Source: Bacillota bacterium (GTDB taxonomy: Bacteria > Bacillota > Clostridia > Lachnospirales > Lachnospiraceae). Taken from it: a stretch of 9,009 bases of DNA. The translations under genes and the position numbers were made by a program. The stretch covers positions 1-9,009 of the forward strand of contig JAEWHR010000023.1 of assembly GCA_023387655.1 (NCBI GenBank). Direction: 5' to 3'. This document shows positions 1 through 5,358 of this stretch, in pieces. The first letter of the stretch is position 1. Each line of letters starts with the position of its first letter. The notes below the pieces were generated by a model that saw only the letters and a list, made by a program, of their open reading frames with translations, was not told the origin of the DNA and did no database searches.

Positions 1-2
1 AT

Positions 3-128
3 TCTTTCTACAAAACGTTGAATGACTATCAAAAAGTCTTGTACTGTAACGACTGCTATTATAGAAAATCAGCAGGATTTGTTACTGTTTGTGGAATCGG
101 CTATAAATTCAACGATAAATTAAATTAG
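3..128 (+). CDS. C-terminal tail of an unrecognised protein (5' end outside the window)
   Basis: The frame beginning at base 3 stays open from the window edge for 41 codons and ends with TAG at 126-128, directly before a strong terminator. That position is what makes it a believable gene end. The visible tail has a Cys-x-x-Cys pair (residues 15 and 18 of the visible part, YCNDC), a third Cys at 30 and many aromatic and basic residues, which might be part of a zinc-ribbon-like fold. The two other forward frames stop within the first 25 bases. I do not recognise the family. Only the 3' end is present, so length, start and function cannot be judged. Confidence 0.5.
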   Translation, partial: SFYKTLNDYQKVLYCNDCYYRKSAGFVTVCGIGYKFNDKLN

Positions 129-129
129 T

Positions 130-171
130 AAAAAGCGAAGTGCAACATTAAATATTGTACTTCGCTTTTTT
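130..171. terminator. Bidirectional rho-independent terminator
   Basis: An 11-bp stem, GCGAAGTGCAA at 135-145 with TTGTACTTCGC at 155-165, has one G-U pair and a 9-nt loop. It is flanked by five A on the left (130-134) and six T on the right (166-171). It can end the plus-strand gene whose stop lies 2 nt before it, and equally the minus-strand lipoprotein gene whose stop is at 233. Confidence 0.85.
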
Positions 172-232
172 ATCGTATCAAAGCTCTTTATAAGTAGTAA
201 ATTTGCGATAAAATAGCGTTTGAAAATTCCTT

Positions 233-1048
233 TTACTCAACTTCAAAGTATGCATAGTAAGCATTGGTATCATAATCACCTGATGCTCTAAAATCCATTA
301 TCTCTTTCCAAATTCTATAACTTCCAGCAGAAAGTTCACCATACAACCATTCCCAATTCACGTTCCATTCTGTGCTACCATTCTTAGCAATCATCCAAGC
401 TTCTGAAGTCCAAGCAATATCATATTCTGTTTTTACTGTTTCTACCAATGTCCATTGGTCATTAATTTTTATTTCCAACCAATACGGGCTACCGGTTTGC
501 AAATCACCTGTTGGTTGACCTCCTAACTGATTACATATCAATGTCATCCCAGTTGGTGTGACATTGGTTGCAGTTAGTTCAATACCCCAAGCATCTGTTT
601 CTGAATTTTTAATTGACTCCGTATTCTCTTTGGTTTCCTTTTCAAATCGAATCCATTTTTCATTTATCACAATGTCAATACTAGATTCATTAACAAACTG
701 ATAATCAAAGTCGCTGCCAAAATTAGATTGATTGTCCTCTAACAGAATTTCTGTACTATCAACTGTAGTGAGAATCTTTCCATCCATCACTCCACATCTG
801 CCGCTTATATCACTTTCTCTTCCTGTATCATAGTAGAGTTCCCCATTAATCATGACCATAGGACGTCTGTCTCCCCCAACATATTCGGTGTCCTCTACTT
901 CTTCTACGCCAGTTATACTAGGTTGATAAAAAGCACTATTATCAGGTGCTGTAAACTTACGATCTGGTGTTAAAGACTTTGTTCCACAGCCAACTAACAA
1001 GATTGATAGAAAAGTAAGTATCGCAAATAACGAATTATATCTTTTCAT
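233..1048 (-). CDS. Secreted lipoprotein with C-terminal Ig-like domain
   Basis: This 271-residue protein starts with two basic residues, a hydrophobic stretch at 7-20 and a lipobox LVGC. Cys21 would be lipidated and anchored to the outer face of the membrane after signal peptidase II cleavage. Residues 25-150 are polar and acidic with no recognised domain. Residues about 155-271 look like the bacterial immunoglobulin-like domain found in clostridial lipoproteins (similar to the Big_14 type): a strand-rich segment with TPTGMTL, then EWNVNWEWLYGELSAGSYRI and a final YAYFEV. In that family the domain is usually a surface module without catalytic activity. The start at 1046-1048 is supported by AGGAG at 1055-1059, 6 nt upstream. 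Transcription ends at the shared terminator at 130-171. The lipoprotein call is firm; the Ig-family name is from memory of its pattern. Confidence 0.85.
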   Translation of the reverse strand: MKRYNSLFAILTFLSILLVGCGTKSLTPDRKFTAPDNSAFYQPSITGVEEVEDTEYVGGDRRPMVMINGELYYDTGRESDISGRCGVMDGKILTTVDSTEILLEDNQSNFGSDFDYQFVNESSIDIVINEKWIRFEKETKENTESIKNSETDAWGIELTATNVTPTGMTLICNQLGGQPTGDLQTGSPYWLEIKINDQWTLVETVKTEYDIAWTSEAWMIAKNGSTEWNVNWEWLYGELSAGSYRIWKEIMDFRASGDYDTNAYYAYFEVE

Positions 1049-1081
1049 ATTGTACTCCTATTCTAGGTTTATTTGAGTTGT

Positions 1082-1110
1082 TCTATATGTTAGACGAGTG
1101 AAATCGTTAA
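1082..1110 (-). promoter_or_regulatory. Weak candidate promoter of the lipoprotein gene
   Basis: On the minus strand TTAACG (1105-1110) and TATAGA (1082-1087) are separated by 17 nt, each matching consensus at 4 of 6 positions. Transcription would begin near 1075, giving a leader of about 27 nt. Several other TATA-like boxes occur in the repeats at 1141-1230, so this choice is tentative. Confidence 0.3.
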
Positions 1111-1140
1111 ATGTTTCCATACTACCGTTATAGGGTACTG

Positions 1141-1230
1141 TTTTTATGTATATAGTTACTTTTTTATATATATAACTCATTTTTATATATAGCTCATTTT
1201 TATGTATATAGTCCATTTATATGTATTGAG
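1141..1230. repeat. About five imperfect AT-rich tandem repeats upstream of the lipoprotein gene
   Basis: Units at 1141-1159, 1161-1179, 1180-1196, 1197-1215 and 1216-1230 are 15-19 nt long. On the plus strand they follow a pattern like TTTTTATGTATATAGTCCA or TTTTTATATATAGCTCA. Read on the minus strand, each resembles TGAG(C/T)TATATATAAAAA. The block fills the middle of the 240-bp gap between the HAD gene and the lipoprotein gene, starting 93 nt upstream of the lipoprotein start. Units differ by two-base steps in the TA tract, which suggests slippage. It may be a protein-binding array, an A-tract promoter element or simply a repeat. Confidence 0.7.
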
Positions 1231-1288
1231 TTTTTTCTCTATCGATATTTGCTATATGAAATTAATAAATATTACATATTAGATGGTA

Positions 1289-1999
1289 TTACAAGATTCG
1301 CAATAACTCTGATATACTGGCAATTCTATAATCTTCTTTATAAGGAATGGATTCTGGTAATACATAATCCTCTGGTGCTATCCACGCACAATCCATTCCA
1401 ATCTGTTTCGAACATAAAACATCCATTGGTTGATCTCCTATGTAAATACAGTCTTTTGCATGAAGGGAAAGTTCATCCAGTGCAATTTGCATAATGCGAC
1501 TGTCCGGTTTTGCTACACCTACGATATCTGATATCACAATTGACTCAAAATATGGAGCAAGACCGCATGCCTTTAAATAATCCATTAGCCATGGATAATG
1601 ATTTGATACAATTGCCAGACGATATTTGCATGTCAAATTATCTAAGACCCTAATCACATCAGAAATAATTGACAACTCTTGTTTTGGTATCTGTACTTTT
1701 TTTAGTTGATCTAAATACTGTGGATTTCTATCACTTTTATCAGTAACGCAAGACAAAGCAGCTTCATCTAACAAAACATTTAAATCTTCCTCCGACATAT
1801 GGGGTGCTCCATATTGTTCTCTATGGTTTTGCTCTCCAATCGTCCAATTAACAGTTTTTGAAATTTCATTTGCTTTTTCCTTAGAGATTTCGAAACCTAA
1901 ACTACGTAACCTATCTCCATATATCTGAGCATAATTTGGACTATACTCCACTAGTGTATCACTAACATCAAATACTATGGCTTTATATTTCTTCTCCAT
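1289..1999 (-). CDS. HAD-superfamily hydrolase with altered motif I
   Basis: This 236-residue cytoplasmic protein has the layout of the HAD subfamily with a helical C1 cap. Motif I is FDVSDTL with nucleophile Asp11. A mostly helical cap covers about residues 17-112. Motif II is IVSNH with Ser132, motif III is VAKPD with Lys164, and motif IV is GDQPMD with Asp189 and Asp193. In ordinary HAD phosphatases motif I reads DxDxT and the second Asp is the general acid-base. Here that position is Ser13 (D-V-S-D-T). Known non-phosphatase branches such as haloacid dehalogenase (DxYGT) and phosphonatase (DxAGT) also lack it, so the substrate may not be a simple phosphate ester. The start is supported by AAAGGTG at 2006-2012. 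A possible -10, TATAAT, lies at 2038-2043 without a clear -35. The neighbours do not suggest a substrate. Confidence 0.85.
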   Translation of the reverse strand: MEKKYKAIVFDVSDTLVEYSPNYAQIYGDRLRSLGFEISKEKANEISKTVNWTIGEQNHREQYGAPHMSEEDLNVLLDEAALSCVTDKSDRNPQYLDQLKKVQIPKQELSIISDVIRVLDNLTCKYRLAIVSNHYPWLMDYLKACGLAPYFESIVISDIVGVAKPDSRIMQIALDELSLHAKDCIYIGDQPMDVLCSKQIGMDCAWIAPEDYVLPESIPYKEDYRIASISELLRIL

Positions 2000-2160
2000 A
2001 ATTTCACCTTTCTGTAATCTTTGATTTTTATTTCTTTATTATATTTTAAAAAACATAGGCGAAAAGCTTAATCTACCTGTGAACCTTTAATGAAAACATA
2101 GTAATAAATTATTGCAAGTTCTCTAAAAATCCCATTCCTTTATAGAAGAATTTGTCAATT

Positions 2161-2409
2161 CTAGTCTTCTCCATTTCTTCTCCTCTCTAGTATGGCTTGT
2201 TCATTGAGTGTTTTATCCTGATGACTTTCAATGATAAGTAAAACCCATAATATTGTGCCTAGAAGAACAGCTAACCCACTAAATATGTAACTTAATAGAA
2301 TAAGCTTTAACATATAAAACACAAAAGCAGTAATCACTAATAAGCCAATCGCTTTTATCATCTTCCAACCTGGCTCTAACATATTTAATTTATATTTATA
2401 TTTTTTCAT
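2161..2409 (-). CDS. Small two-helix membrane protein, co-transcribed with the TetR regulator
   Basis: This is an 82-residue protein with a basic N-terminus (MKKYKYK), two hydrophobic segments at about 18-38 and 39-61, and a charged tail ending RRRNGED. That implies an integral membrane protein with both ends probably cytoplasmic. I do not recognise the family. Its RBS AAGGTGAG is at 2416-2423, 6 nt before the ATG. It begins 33 nt after the stop of the TetR-type gene, in the same direction and with no terminator between. Both genes are therefore probably read from the promoter at 2983-3011, making this protein the likely regulated partner. No convincing terminator was seen after its stop. The coding call is well supported by RBS and composition; its role is unknown. 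Confidence 0.75.
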   Translation of the reverse strand: MKKYKYKLNMLEPGWKMIKAIGLLVITAFVFYMLKLILLSYIFSGLAVLLGTILWVLLIIESHQDKTLNEQAILERRRNGED

Positions 2410-2442
2410 ATAATACTCACCTTAAATGAACACTCCCATACG

Positions 2443-2940
2443 TTACTTCTTACTTTCAAATAACTCATATGCATGTAAAAGCATATCCTTAATCTTTTCA
2501 TCCGAAAGTTCAATTGAATTGAATGCCAACATCATTACAATTCCATTTGCATAAATAATCAGATTTATATCTATATTAATATTAGCAGTATCCTGTTCAT
2601 TCATGATGCTTAAATTCAGTCCACCAGATGTAAAAATCAAATGAAATAGATACTTTTCTTCTCTTGCAAATCGTATATATGCCAAAATATATGATAGTTC
2701 TATAGGTATTGATATATCACGTCTAACCATAATGTAGTTTAACATTTTTTCCTGTGCTTTTTTTATAAGTTCATTTTTAAGTTCCTTCATATCAGCAAAA
2801 GACTGATAGATGGGCTGTGTTGAACAGTTAAGTTCTTTTGCTAATTTTCTTGCAGTTAGTGATTCATAGCCATCACTACGAACCATTTCAAAAGCTTTTT
2901 CAATAATTTGTAGTTTATTAATCTGCTTTTTTGGGGGCAT
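2443..2940 (-). CDS. TetR/AcrR-family transcriptional repressor
   Basis: This 165-residue protein has the TetR N-terminal DNA-binding domain at residues 8-55. The recognition region LTARKLAKELNCSTQPIYQS matches the TetR helix-turn-helix, with the STQPIY signature common in Firmicutes members. The remaining helical domain would bind an unknown ligand and dimerise. The frame also has an ATG at 2946, but the AAGGAG at 2948-2953 lies only 1 nt from it and 7 nt from the ATG at 2940, so the second ATG was chosen. The promoter overlaps a long palindrome just upstream, the usual arrangement for an autorepressor. The gene leads an operon with the small membrane protein. At 165 residues it is at the short end for the family, but nothing looks truncated. 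The ligand and any other targets cannot be told. Confidence 0.88.
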   Translation of the reverse strand: MPPKKQINKLQIIEKAFEMVRSDGYESLTARKLAKELNCSTQPIYQSFADMKELKNELIKKAQEKMLNYIMVRRDISIPIELSYILAYIRFAREEKYLFHLIFTSGGLNLSIMNEQDTANINIDINLIIYANGIVMMLAFNSIELSDEKIKDMLLHAYELFESKK

Positions 2941-2947
2941 TACCATA

Positions 2948-2953
2948 CTCCTT
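2948..2953 (-). promoter_or_regulatory. Ribosome binding site that fixes the TetR start
   Basis: AAGGAG on the minus strand is 7 nt from the ATG at 2938-2940 but only 1 nt from the upstream in-frame ATG at 2944-2946. This favours the shorter protein. Confidence 0.7.
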
Positions 2954-2990
2954 TTATAATAACATCGTTATATAACAATGTTATTATAAA
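2953..2990. promoter_or_regulatory. 38-bp palindromic operator of the TetR operon
   Basis: The two 19-nt halves (2953-2971 and 2972-2990) are inverted copies with 18 of 19 positions complementary; the only mismatch is at 2966/2977. The core of each half is ATAATAACAT(T/C)GTTAT. The palindrome covers the -10 box and the expected transcription start, and ends directly beside the RBS, so bound repressor would block RNA polymerase. Its position immediately before a TetR-type gene makes that protein the likely ligand. Confidence 0.75.
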
Positions 2991-3011
2991 GATATTTCTA
3001 ATTTTTGTCAA
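2983..3011 (-). promoter_or_regulatory. Consensus sigma-A promoter of the TetR-membrane protein operon
   Basis: A perfect TTGACA (3006-3011) and a perfect TATAAT (2983-2988) are separated by 17 nt on the minus strand. The -10 lies inside the right arm of the palindrome at 2953-2990. A promoter this strong, held down by an operator, fits an inducible operon. Confidence 0.85.
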
Positions 3012-3053
3012 TTTTATGTTTCATAACTAAGAAATGCCTGTACAGTCAGAAAG

Positions 3054-3078
3054 TTTTATACTAACATACAGTATAAAA
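3054..3078. repeat. Perfect 9-bp inverted repeat beside a terminator
   Basis: TTTTATACT at 3054-3062 and AGTATAAAA at 3070-3078 are perfect inverted copies around a 7-nt spacer. The right arm supplies the A-tract of the neighbouring terminator hairpin. It could be a second hairpin for minus-strand transcripts or a protein-binding dyad. Confidence 0.5.
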
Positions 3079-3116
3079 GGCACCCTACCATATTTTCACA
3101 TGATAGAGTGCTTTTT
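3075..3116. terminator. Bidirectional rho-independent terminator
   Basis: A 12-position stem with two mismatches is formed by 3080-3091 (GCACCCTACCAT) and 3100-3111 (ATGATAGAGTGC) around an 8-nt loop. It has T5 on the right (3112-3116) and A4 on the left (3075-3078). For minus-strand transcription it would end the MerR transcript that runs through the DUF6273-like fragment. Confidence 0.75.
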
Positions 3117-3118
3117 CA

Positions 3119-3445
3119 TTAATACCTTCCTACAAAGTTATAACCATAGCCTGTATTTGCATCTGTTTCTTTACATTAAAAAAATACCTCATTTACTATG
3201 TATCTAATGGGATAATTATTAACCTCAAGTCTTGCTATTCGCTTACTGTTGTTAACATCTTTTCTTTCAAACCAATATCTTTGATTTTTTCCAGGGTTAT
3301 AGAGTTTTGAACTGCTATCACCGAAATATTGGCACACTACTTCCTCAATGCTTAATAAAAATATGCTATTCCTCGTCCCAAATGGCATTACCCCGCCAAT
3401 ACTAAATGCTTCTGTGCTGTCCTCAATGAAAGCACAGCTATACAT
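3119..3445 (-). pseudogene. Truncated, stop-interrupted DUF6273-like fragment
   Basis: An 89-codon frame at 3176-3445 has IFLLSIEEVVCQYFG followed by a YWFERKDVNNSKRIA segment. This resembles the C-terminal half of DUF6273-domain proteins (FLLSIEEAEKYF, then a YW/WWLRSP-like segment); that family is of unknown function and often occurs in large surface proteins. The N-terminal half is missing. There is no recognisable RBS before the only ATG, and a stop lies two codons upstream. After the TAA at 3176-3178 the same frame continues for 18 codons (CKETDANTGYGYNFVGRY) to a TAA at 3119-3121, just before the terminator, which suggests an in-frame nonsense mutation. A related scrap with an internal stop lies at 4832-4875. 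It could still be expressed as a short protein; family assignment is moderate. Confidence 0.45.
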
Positions 3446-3470
3446 TGATTTTCAGATTTTCTATATTCAT

Positions 3471-4379
3471 TTATTTCAGTTTCACTGGTTCCATTAACCT
3501 TAAAGAGTATTCATTGCCACACCCTTCTGGATTGTCATTGCGAATATGTTCCTCCAAGCATAGCCTTGAATGGTCAGACTTATATTTATCATGGCTTGAC
3601 AAATGTTTCATTAACGTTTTCCAGGAAATTGTAATATCGTCCGTACTTTCCATTACGGCATAAAGTCCTCCGTAAAGCGTCATTTCCTTTAAATTTTCTG
3701 GTATTTTTACACCTTCTGGAATGGAAGCACAAAAACCATATCCATAGGGTTTGCCTTCTCCACTAGGCATTGGTTTCATATTTCCTCCAAATAATCGAGC
3801 AGTGCCCATAAGATTAGCTGACTTAATCCAAGTTAGAACGGGTTCCATAGCTTCATCTTCTGGAGCATCACTAATAGCAATATGATATACCATGCGCATT
3901 GACGGAAGCGTTATATATTTTATGTTGTCAGTTATACTACAATTAATCATTGACAAATCCTCCTTCTTAATATTTTCAAAATTTCTATTTACTTCTTGAA
4001 TCTGATATAAACTTTCATCGTTAATAGGTAGATTACTTCTTTCCGACAAAAATGATAACAACTGTTCCAATTGCTTCCTTCTACAAATGATTTCTGCACT
4101 TTCATTATCCATAACTCTAATTTTATTCGAAATTACTTCATATAATTTGCTAATATTCATGCAATCTATAACCGACTTGATTTCCTTGATAGGTAAATCA
4201 ATGTTTCTTAGAAGTGCAGTAATGTTAATACATAGTATTGCTTTTTCATCGTAAGTACGCCAACCAGAGTCAACATCTCTTATGCTGTTAAATAATTTTT
4301 CAGATTCCCAATGGCGCAAAGTTCGACTCGTCAGTCCCATTTGCTCTGCCACTTTATTAATAGCTATAGGTTTATTCAT
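3471..4379 (-). CDS. MerR-family regulator with GyrI-like effector-binding domain
   Basis: This is a 302-residue cytoplasmic transcription factor. Residues 4-74 form the MerR winged helix-turn-helix (INKVAEQMGLTSRTLRHWES, then WRTYDEKA). About 75-120 forms the dimerising helix, and 148-302 looks like the GyrI/AraC-type effector domain, with YGYGFCASIPEG, LYGGLYAVME and a conserved Trp in ISWKTL. This architecture resembles BmrR-type regulators, which sense small hydrophobic or cationic ligands and activate efflux genes; the ligand here is unknown. The frame opens at an ATG at 4383-4385, but AGGAGG at 4387-4392 is 1 nt from it and 7 nt from the ATG at 4377-4379, so the latter was chosen. No efflux gene is adjacent, so its targets are probably itself or distant. 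Downstream lies only the decayed DUF6273-like fragment. Confidence 0.88.
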   Translation of the reverse strand: MNKPIAINKVAEQMGLTSRTLRHWESEKLFNSIRDVDSGWRTYDEKAILCINITALLRNIDLPIKEIKSVIDCMNISKLYEVISNKIRVMDNESAEIICRRKQLEQLLSFLSERSNLPINDESLYQIQEVNRNFENIKKEDLSMINCSITDNIKYITLPSMRMVYHIAISDAPEDEAMEPVLTWIKSANLMGTARLFGGNMKPMPSGEGKPYGYGFCASIPEGVKIPENLKEMTLYGGLYAVMESTDDITISWKTLMKHLSSHDKYKSDHSRLCLEEHIRNDNPEGCGNEYSLRLMEPVKLK

Positions 4380-4386
4380 ATCCATT

Positions 4387-4392
4387 CCTCCT
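4387..4392 (-). promoter_or_regulatory. Ribosome binding site that fixes the MerR start
   Basis: A perfect AGGAGG is 7 nt before the ATG at 4379 and only 1 nt before the in-frame ATG at 4385. The shorter start is therefore preferred. Confidence 0.75.
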
Positions 4393-4403
4393 GAGATATC
4401 TCA
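4392..4403. promoter_or_regulatory. Perfect 12-bp palindrome in the MerR leader
   Basis: TGAGATATCTCA is a perfect palindrome lying between the candidate -10 (4409-4414) and the AGGAGG, touching the RBS. It may be an operator near the transcription start or a short RNA hairpin next to the RBS. The sequence does not tell which. Confidence 0.4.
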
Positions 4404-4408
4404 AGTTA

Positions 4409-4439
4409 ATAATAACACTTATCGCTACGTCAATTGCAA
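4409..4439 (-). promoter_or_regulatory. Candidate MerR promoter with 19-bp spacer
   Basis: TTGCAA (4434-4439) and TATTAT (4409-4414) are 19 nt apart on the minus strand, the long spacing typical of promoters controlled by MerR proteins. A partial dyad, ACGTA and TAAGT with a 4-nt gap and one mismatch, falls in the spacer. An alternative -35, TTGACG (4428-4433), has only a poor -10 (ATTAAC) 17 nt away. Confidence 0.4.
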
Positions 4440-4489
4440 TAGATTTTATATCTTTTATACAATAAATAATTCAAGATTAATATTTCAAC

Positions 4490-4523
4490 CATAGCCAAAA
4501 ATGTTCTATTGCTTTTGGCTATG
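4490..4523. repeat. Perfect 11-bp inverted repeat (hairpin)
   Basis: CATAGCCAAAA at 4490-4500 and TTTTGGCTATG at 4513-4523 are perfect inverted copies around a 12-nt loop. No T-run follows on either strand, so it is not a standard terminator. It lies about 50 bp upstream of the MerR promoter in otherwise gene-free DNA. Confidence 0.6.
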
Positions 4524-4631
4524 TTCATGAGACTTTCACAGGTAAGCATGCAATCTTTCTCTCCATCTATCTGCCACTACTATAAAAAGGACATTATCAC
4601 TTTAATAAAAAGTAATAATCTCCTCTGAAAT

Positions 4632-4763
4632 TTAAATATAAAGTTCAATGATCAAATCCTGCCATTTGAGTTTGCGATTAACCTCATTATGTGTTTTCAC
4701 ATTTGCATCATCCACTGTGAACGTAAATGAGGCTACTTTAAAGGATTTTTCTATTTCTCCTAG
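4632..4763 (-). pseudogene. Possible gene remnant: open frame without a start codon
   Basis: On the minus strand this frame stays open for 43 codons between two stops and has protein-like composition (for example FTFTVDDANVKTHNEV, then NRKLKWQDLIIEL). It contains no ATG and has no RBS placed before a plausible start; the first GTG falls in mid-frame. Directly upstream, a different frame (4760-4858) reads a hydrophobic segment with SDIIISGTFIVVAALIN before a TAG at 4760-4762. That segment overlaps the DUF6273 scrap and may be chance. I do not recognise the protein. It is called a remnant because of composition and neighbouring debris only. Confidence 0.3.
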
Positions 4764-4831
4764 TTAATTAATGCTGCGACCACAATAAAAGTACCACTAA
4801 TAATTATATCAGAAACAACAGCTGAAGTTTT

Positions 4832-4875
4832 CTGGGTTATACAGTTATGAACTACTATCACCTAAATATTGGCAC
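4832..4875 (-). pseudogene. Second scrap of the DUF6273-like gene
   Basis: By hand alignment 39 of 44 bases match 3292-3335. Read in the corresponding frame it gives CQYLGDSSS-stop-LYNP against CQYFGDSSSKLYNP. Four of the five differences are in codon third positions and the fifth creates a stop (AAA to TAA). That pattern indicates two diverged copies of a formerly coding sequence. Similarity ends abruptly on both sides. Confidence 0.6.
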
Positions 4876-4920
4876 CTTGAACTGATTATCCGATAAACAT
4901 GCACCAATGTACACCCTCAA

Positions 4921-5055
4921 AGAGCCCCATACCAACTATTACTTAATAGCTAATATGGGGCCCTCATTTTATCGAATATTTAATTCACACCATCAGGTAT
5001 TAATAACATAATTGATTTTTACTTGTTTAATAGCGCTGCCTGCGCTGACCCCAAT
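4921..5055 (-). pseudogene. Duplicate of the ppdK 3' end and its terminator
   Basis: This segment aligns with 6179-6315 in the same orientation. There is a 2-nt gap in the hairpin loop region, and about 86 of 105 bases match over 4951-5055. On the minus strand it ends in LGSAQAALLNK-stop (stop at 5019-5021), against LAAAQAALLNK-stop in ppdK (stop at 6279-6281). The downstream non-coding part includes a hairpin like the ppdK terminator (left arm 4921-4940, right arm 4945-4964) with four mismatches and only T3 after it. Nothing of ppdK upstream of these last codons is found. It may be a vestige of a duplicated ppdK or of insertion at the ppdK 3' end. Confidence 0.75.
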
Positions 5056-5154
5056 GAAAACATAGCTATCATTTAATTCAAAAATTATGTATTAGCTTGA
5101 TATTCCAAGTGAACTTATAATTAATCCAAAATTGTATTGCAGCTCCTTTCGAAC

Positions 5155-5183
5155 TTGTGTTCTGTGCACTCATATGGTATAAT
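5155..5183 (+). promoter_or_regulatory. Promoter of the type I toxin mRNA
   Basis: TTGTGT (5155-5160) and TATAAT (5178-5183) are 17 nt apart, with an extended -10 (TGGTATAAT). Transcription should start near 5190, at the first leader hairpin. Confidence 0.75.
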
Positions 5184-5190
5184 TTGTATA

Positions 5191-5258
5191 AGCAGTTACT
5201 ATAACTGCTGGCAATCGTGTATAGGGTGGTAGACCTTCATTCTACATAGGATGGAGGT
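5191..5258 (+). promoter_or_regulatory. Structured toxin leader: 5' hairpin and RBS-sequestering stem
   Basis: Two stems are visible in the leader RNA. The first, AGCAGTTA (5191-5198) with TAACTGCT (5202-5209), has a 3-nt loop at the very 5' end, as expected of a stabilising cap. The second pairs 5233-5242 (ACCTTCATTC) with 5249-5258 (GGATGGAGGT): 8 Watson-Crick and 2 G-U pairs around a 6-nt loop. The RBS GGAGG (5253-5257) lies wholly in the stem, so translation should be repressed unless the stem is opened. Comparable RBS sequestration is known from type I toxin mRNAs of the Fst/par group. Confidence 0.65.
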
Positions 5259-5265
5259 GATGCAT

Positions 5266-5355
5266 ATGAACAATAAGTTCGATTTTAAGGATTTAATTCA
5301 ATTCGGCATGTTCATTATAGCACTACTGACATTCATTTATTTGATATGTCACTAA
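5266..5355 (+). CDS. Holin-like hydrophobic type I toxin (29 residues)
   Basis: This very small protein begins with a polar, charged N-terminus (MNNKFDFKDL), continues with one hydrophobic helix at residues 11-27 (IQFGMFIIALLTFIYLI) and ends CH. Pattern and length fit the putative holin-like toxin family of Firmicutes, single-helix peptides that insert in the cytoplasmic membrane and are kept silent by an RNA antitoxin. GGAGG at 5253-5257 is 8 nt from the ATG at 5266. An in-frame ATG at 5260 is only 2 nt from it and was not chosen. A strong promoter, a structured leader, a two-way terminator immediately downstream and a convergent promoter complete a type I toxin-antitoxin layout. Toxicity is inferred from family and context. 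Confidence 0.72.
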   Translation: MNNKFDFKDLIQFGMFIIALLTFIYLICH

Positions 5356-5358
5356 CTT

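Larger units (their letters stand above)
4440..4920. other. Gene-poor stretch holding decayed coding fragments
   Basis: No intact gene is present between the MerR promoter and the ppdK-tail copy. The stretch holds a perfect hairpin (4490-4523), an open coding-like remnant (4632-4763) and a scrap of the DUF6273-like gene (4832-4875). The rest, 4524-4631 and 4876-4920, shows nothing I can name. Confidence 0.6.

Noticed and set aside
1141..1230. CRISPR array
   Set aside because: Units are contiguous and AT-only-like, without unique spacers of constant length.
1249..1494. Plus-strand open frame of 81 codons
   Set aside because: Lies antisense to the end of the HAD gene, which has clear catalytic motifs; no RBS and no recognisable protein pattern.
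2091..2103. Shared 13-mer AATGAAAACATAG also near 5053-5065
   Set aside because: Short and AT-rich with no extension on either side; chance is sufficient.
2153..2158. TTGACA on the minus strand as a -35 for the HAD gene
   Set aside because: No acceptable -10 at 16-18 nt; the following sequence reads ATGGGA at the right distance.
3445..3663. Plus-strand open frame of 72 codons
   Set aside because: Antisense to the MerR effector domain; no RBS and no family pattern.
4282..4494. Plus-strand open frame of 70 codons
   Set aside because: Covers the reverse of the MerR DNA-binding domain and its promoter; a shadow frame.
4490..4523. Terminator
   Set aside because: Perfect stem but no T-tract on either strand after the stem.
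5260..5355. Toxin starting at the earlier in-frame ATG
   Set aside because: Only 2 nt from the RBS core; the ATG at 5266 has an 8-nt spacing.
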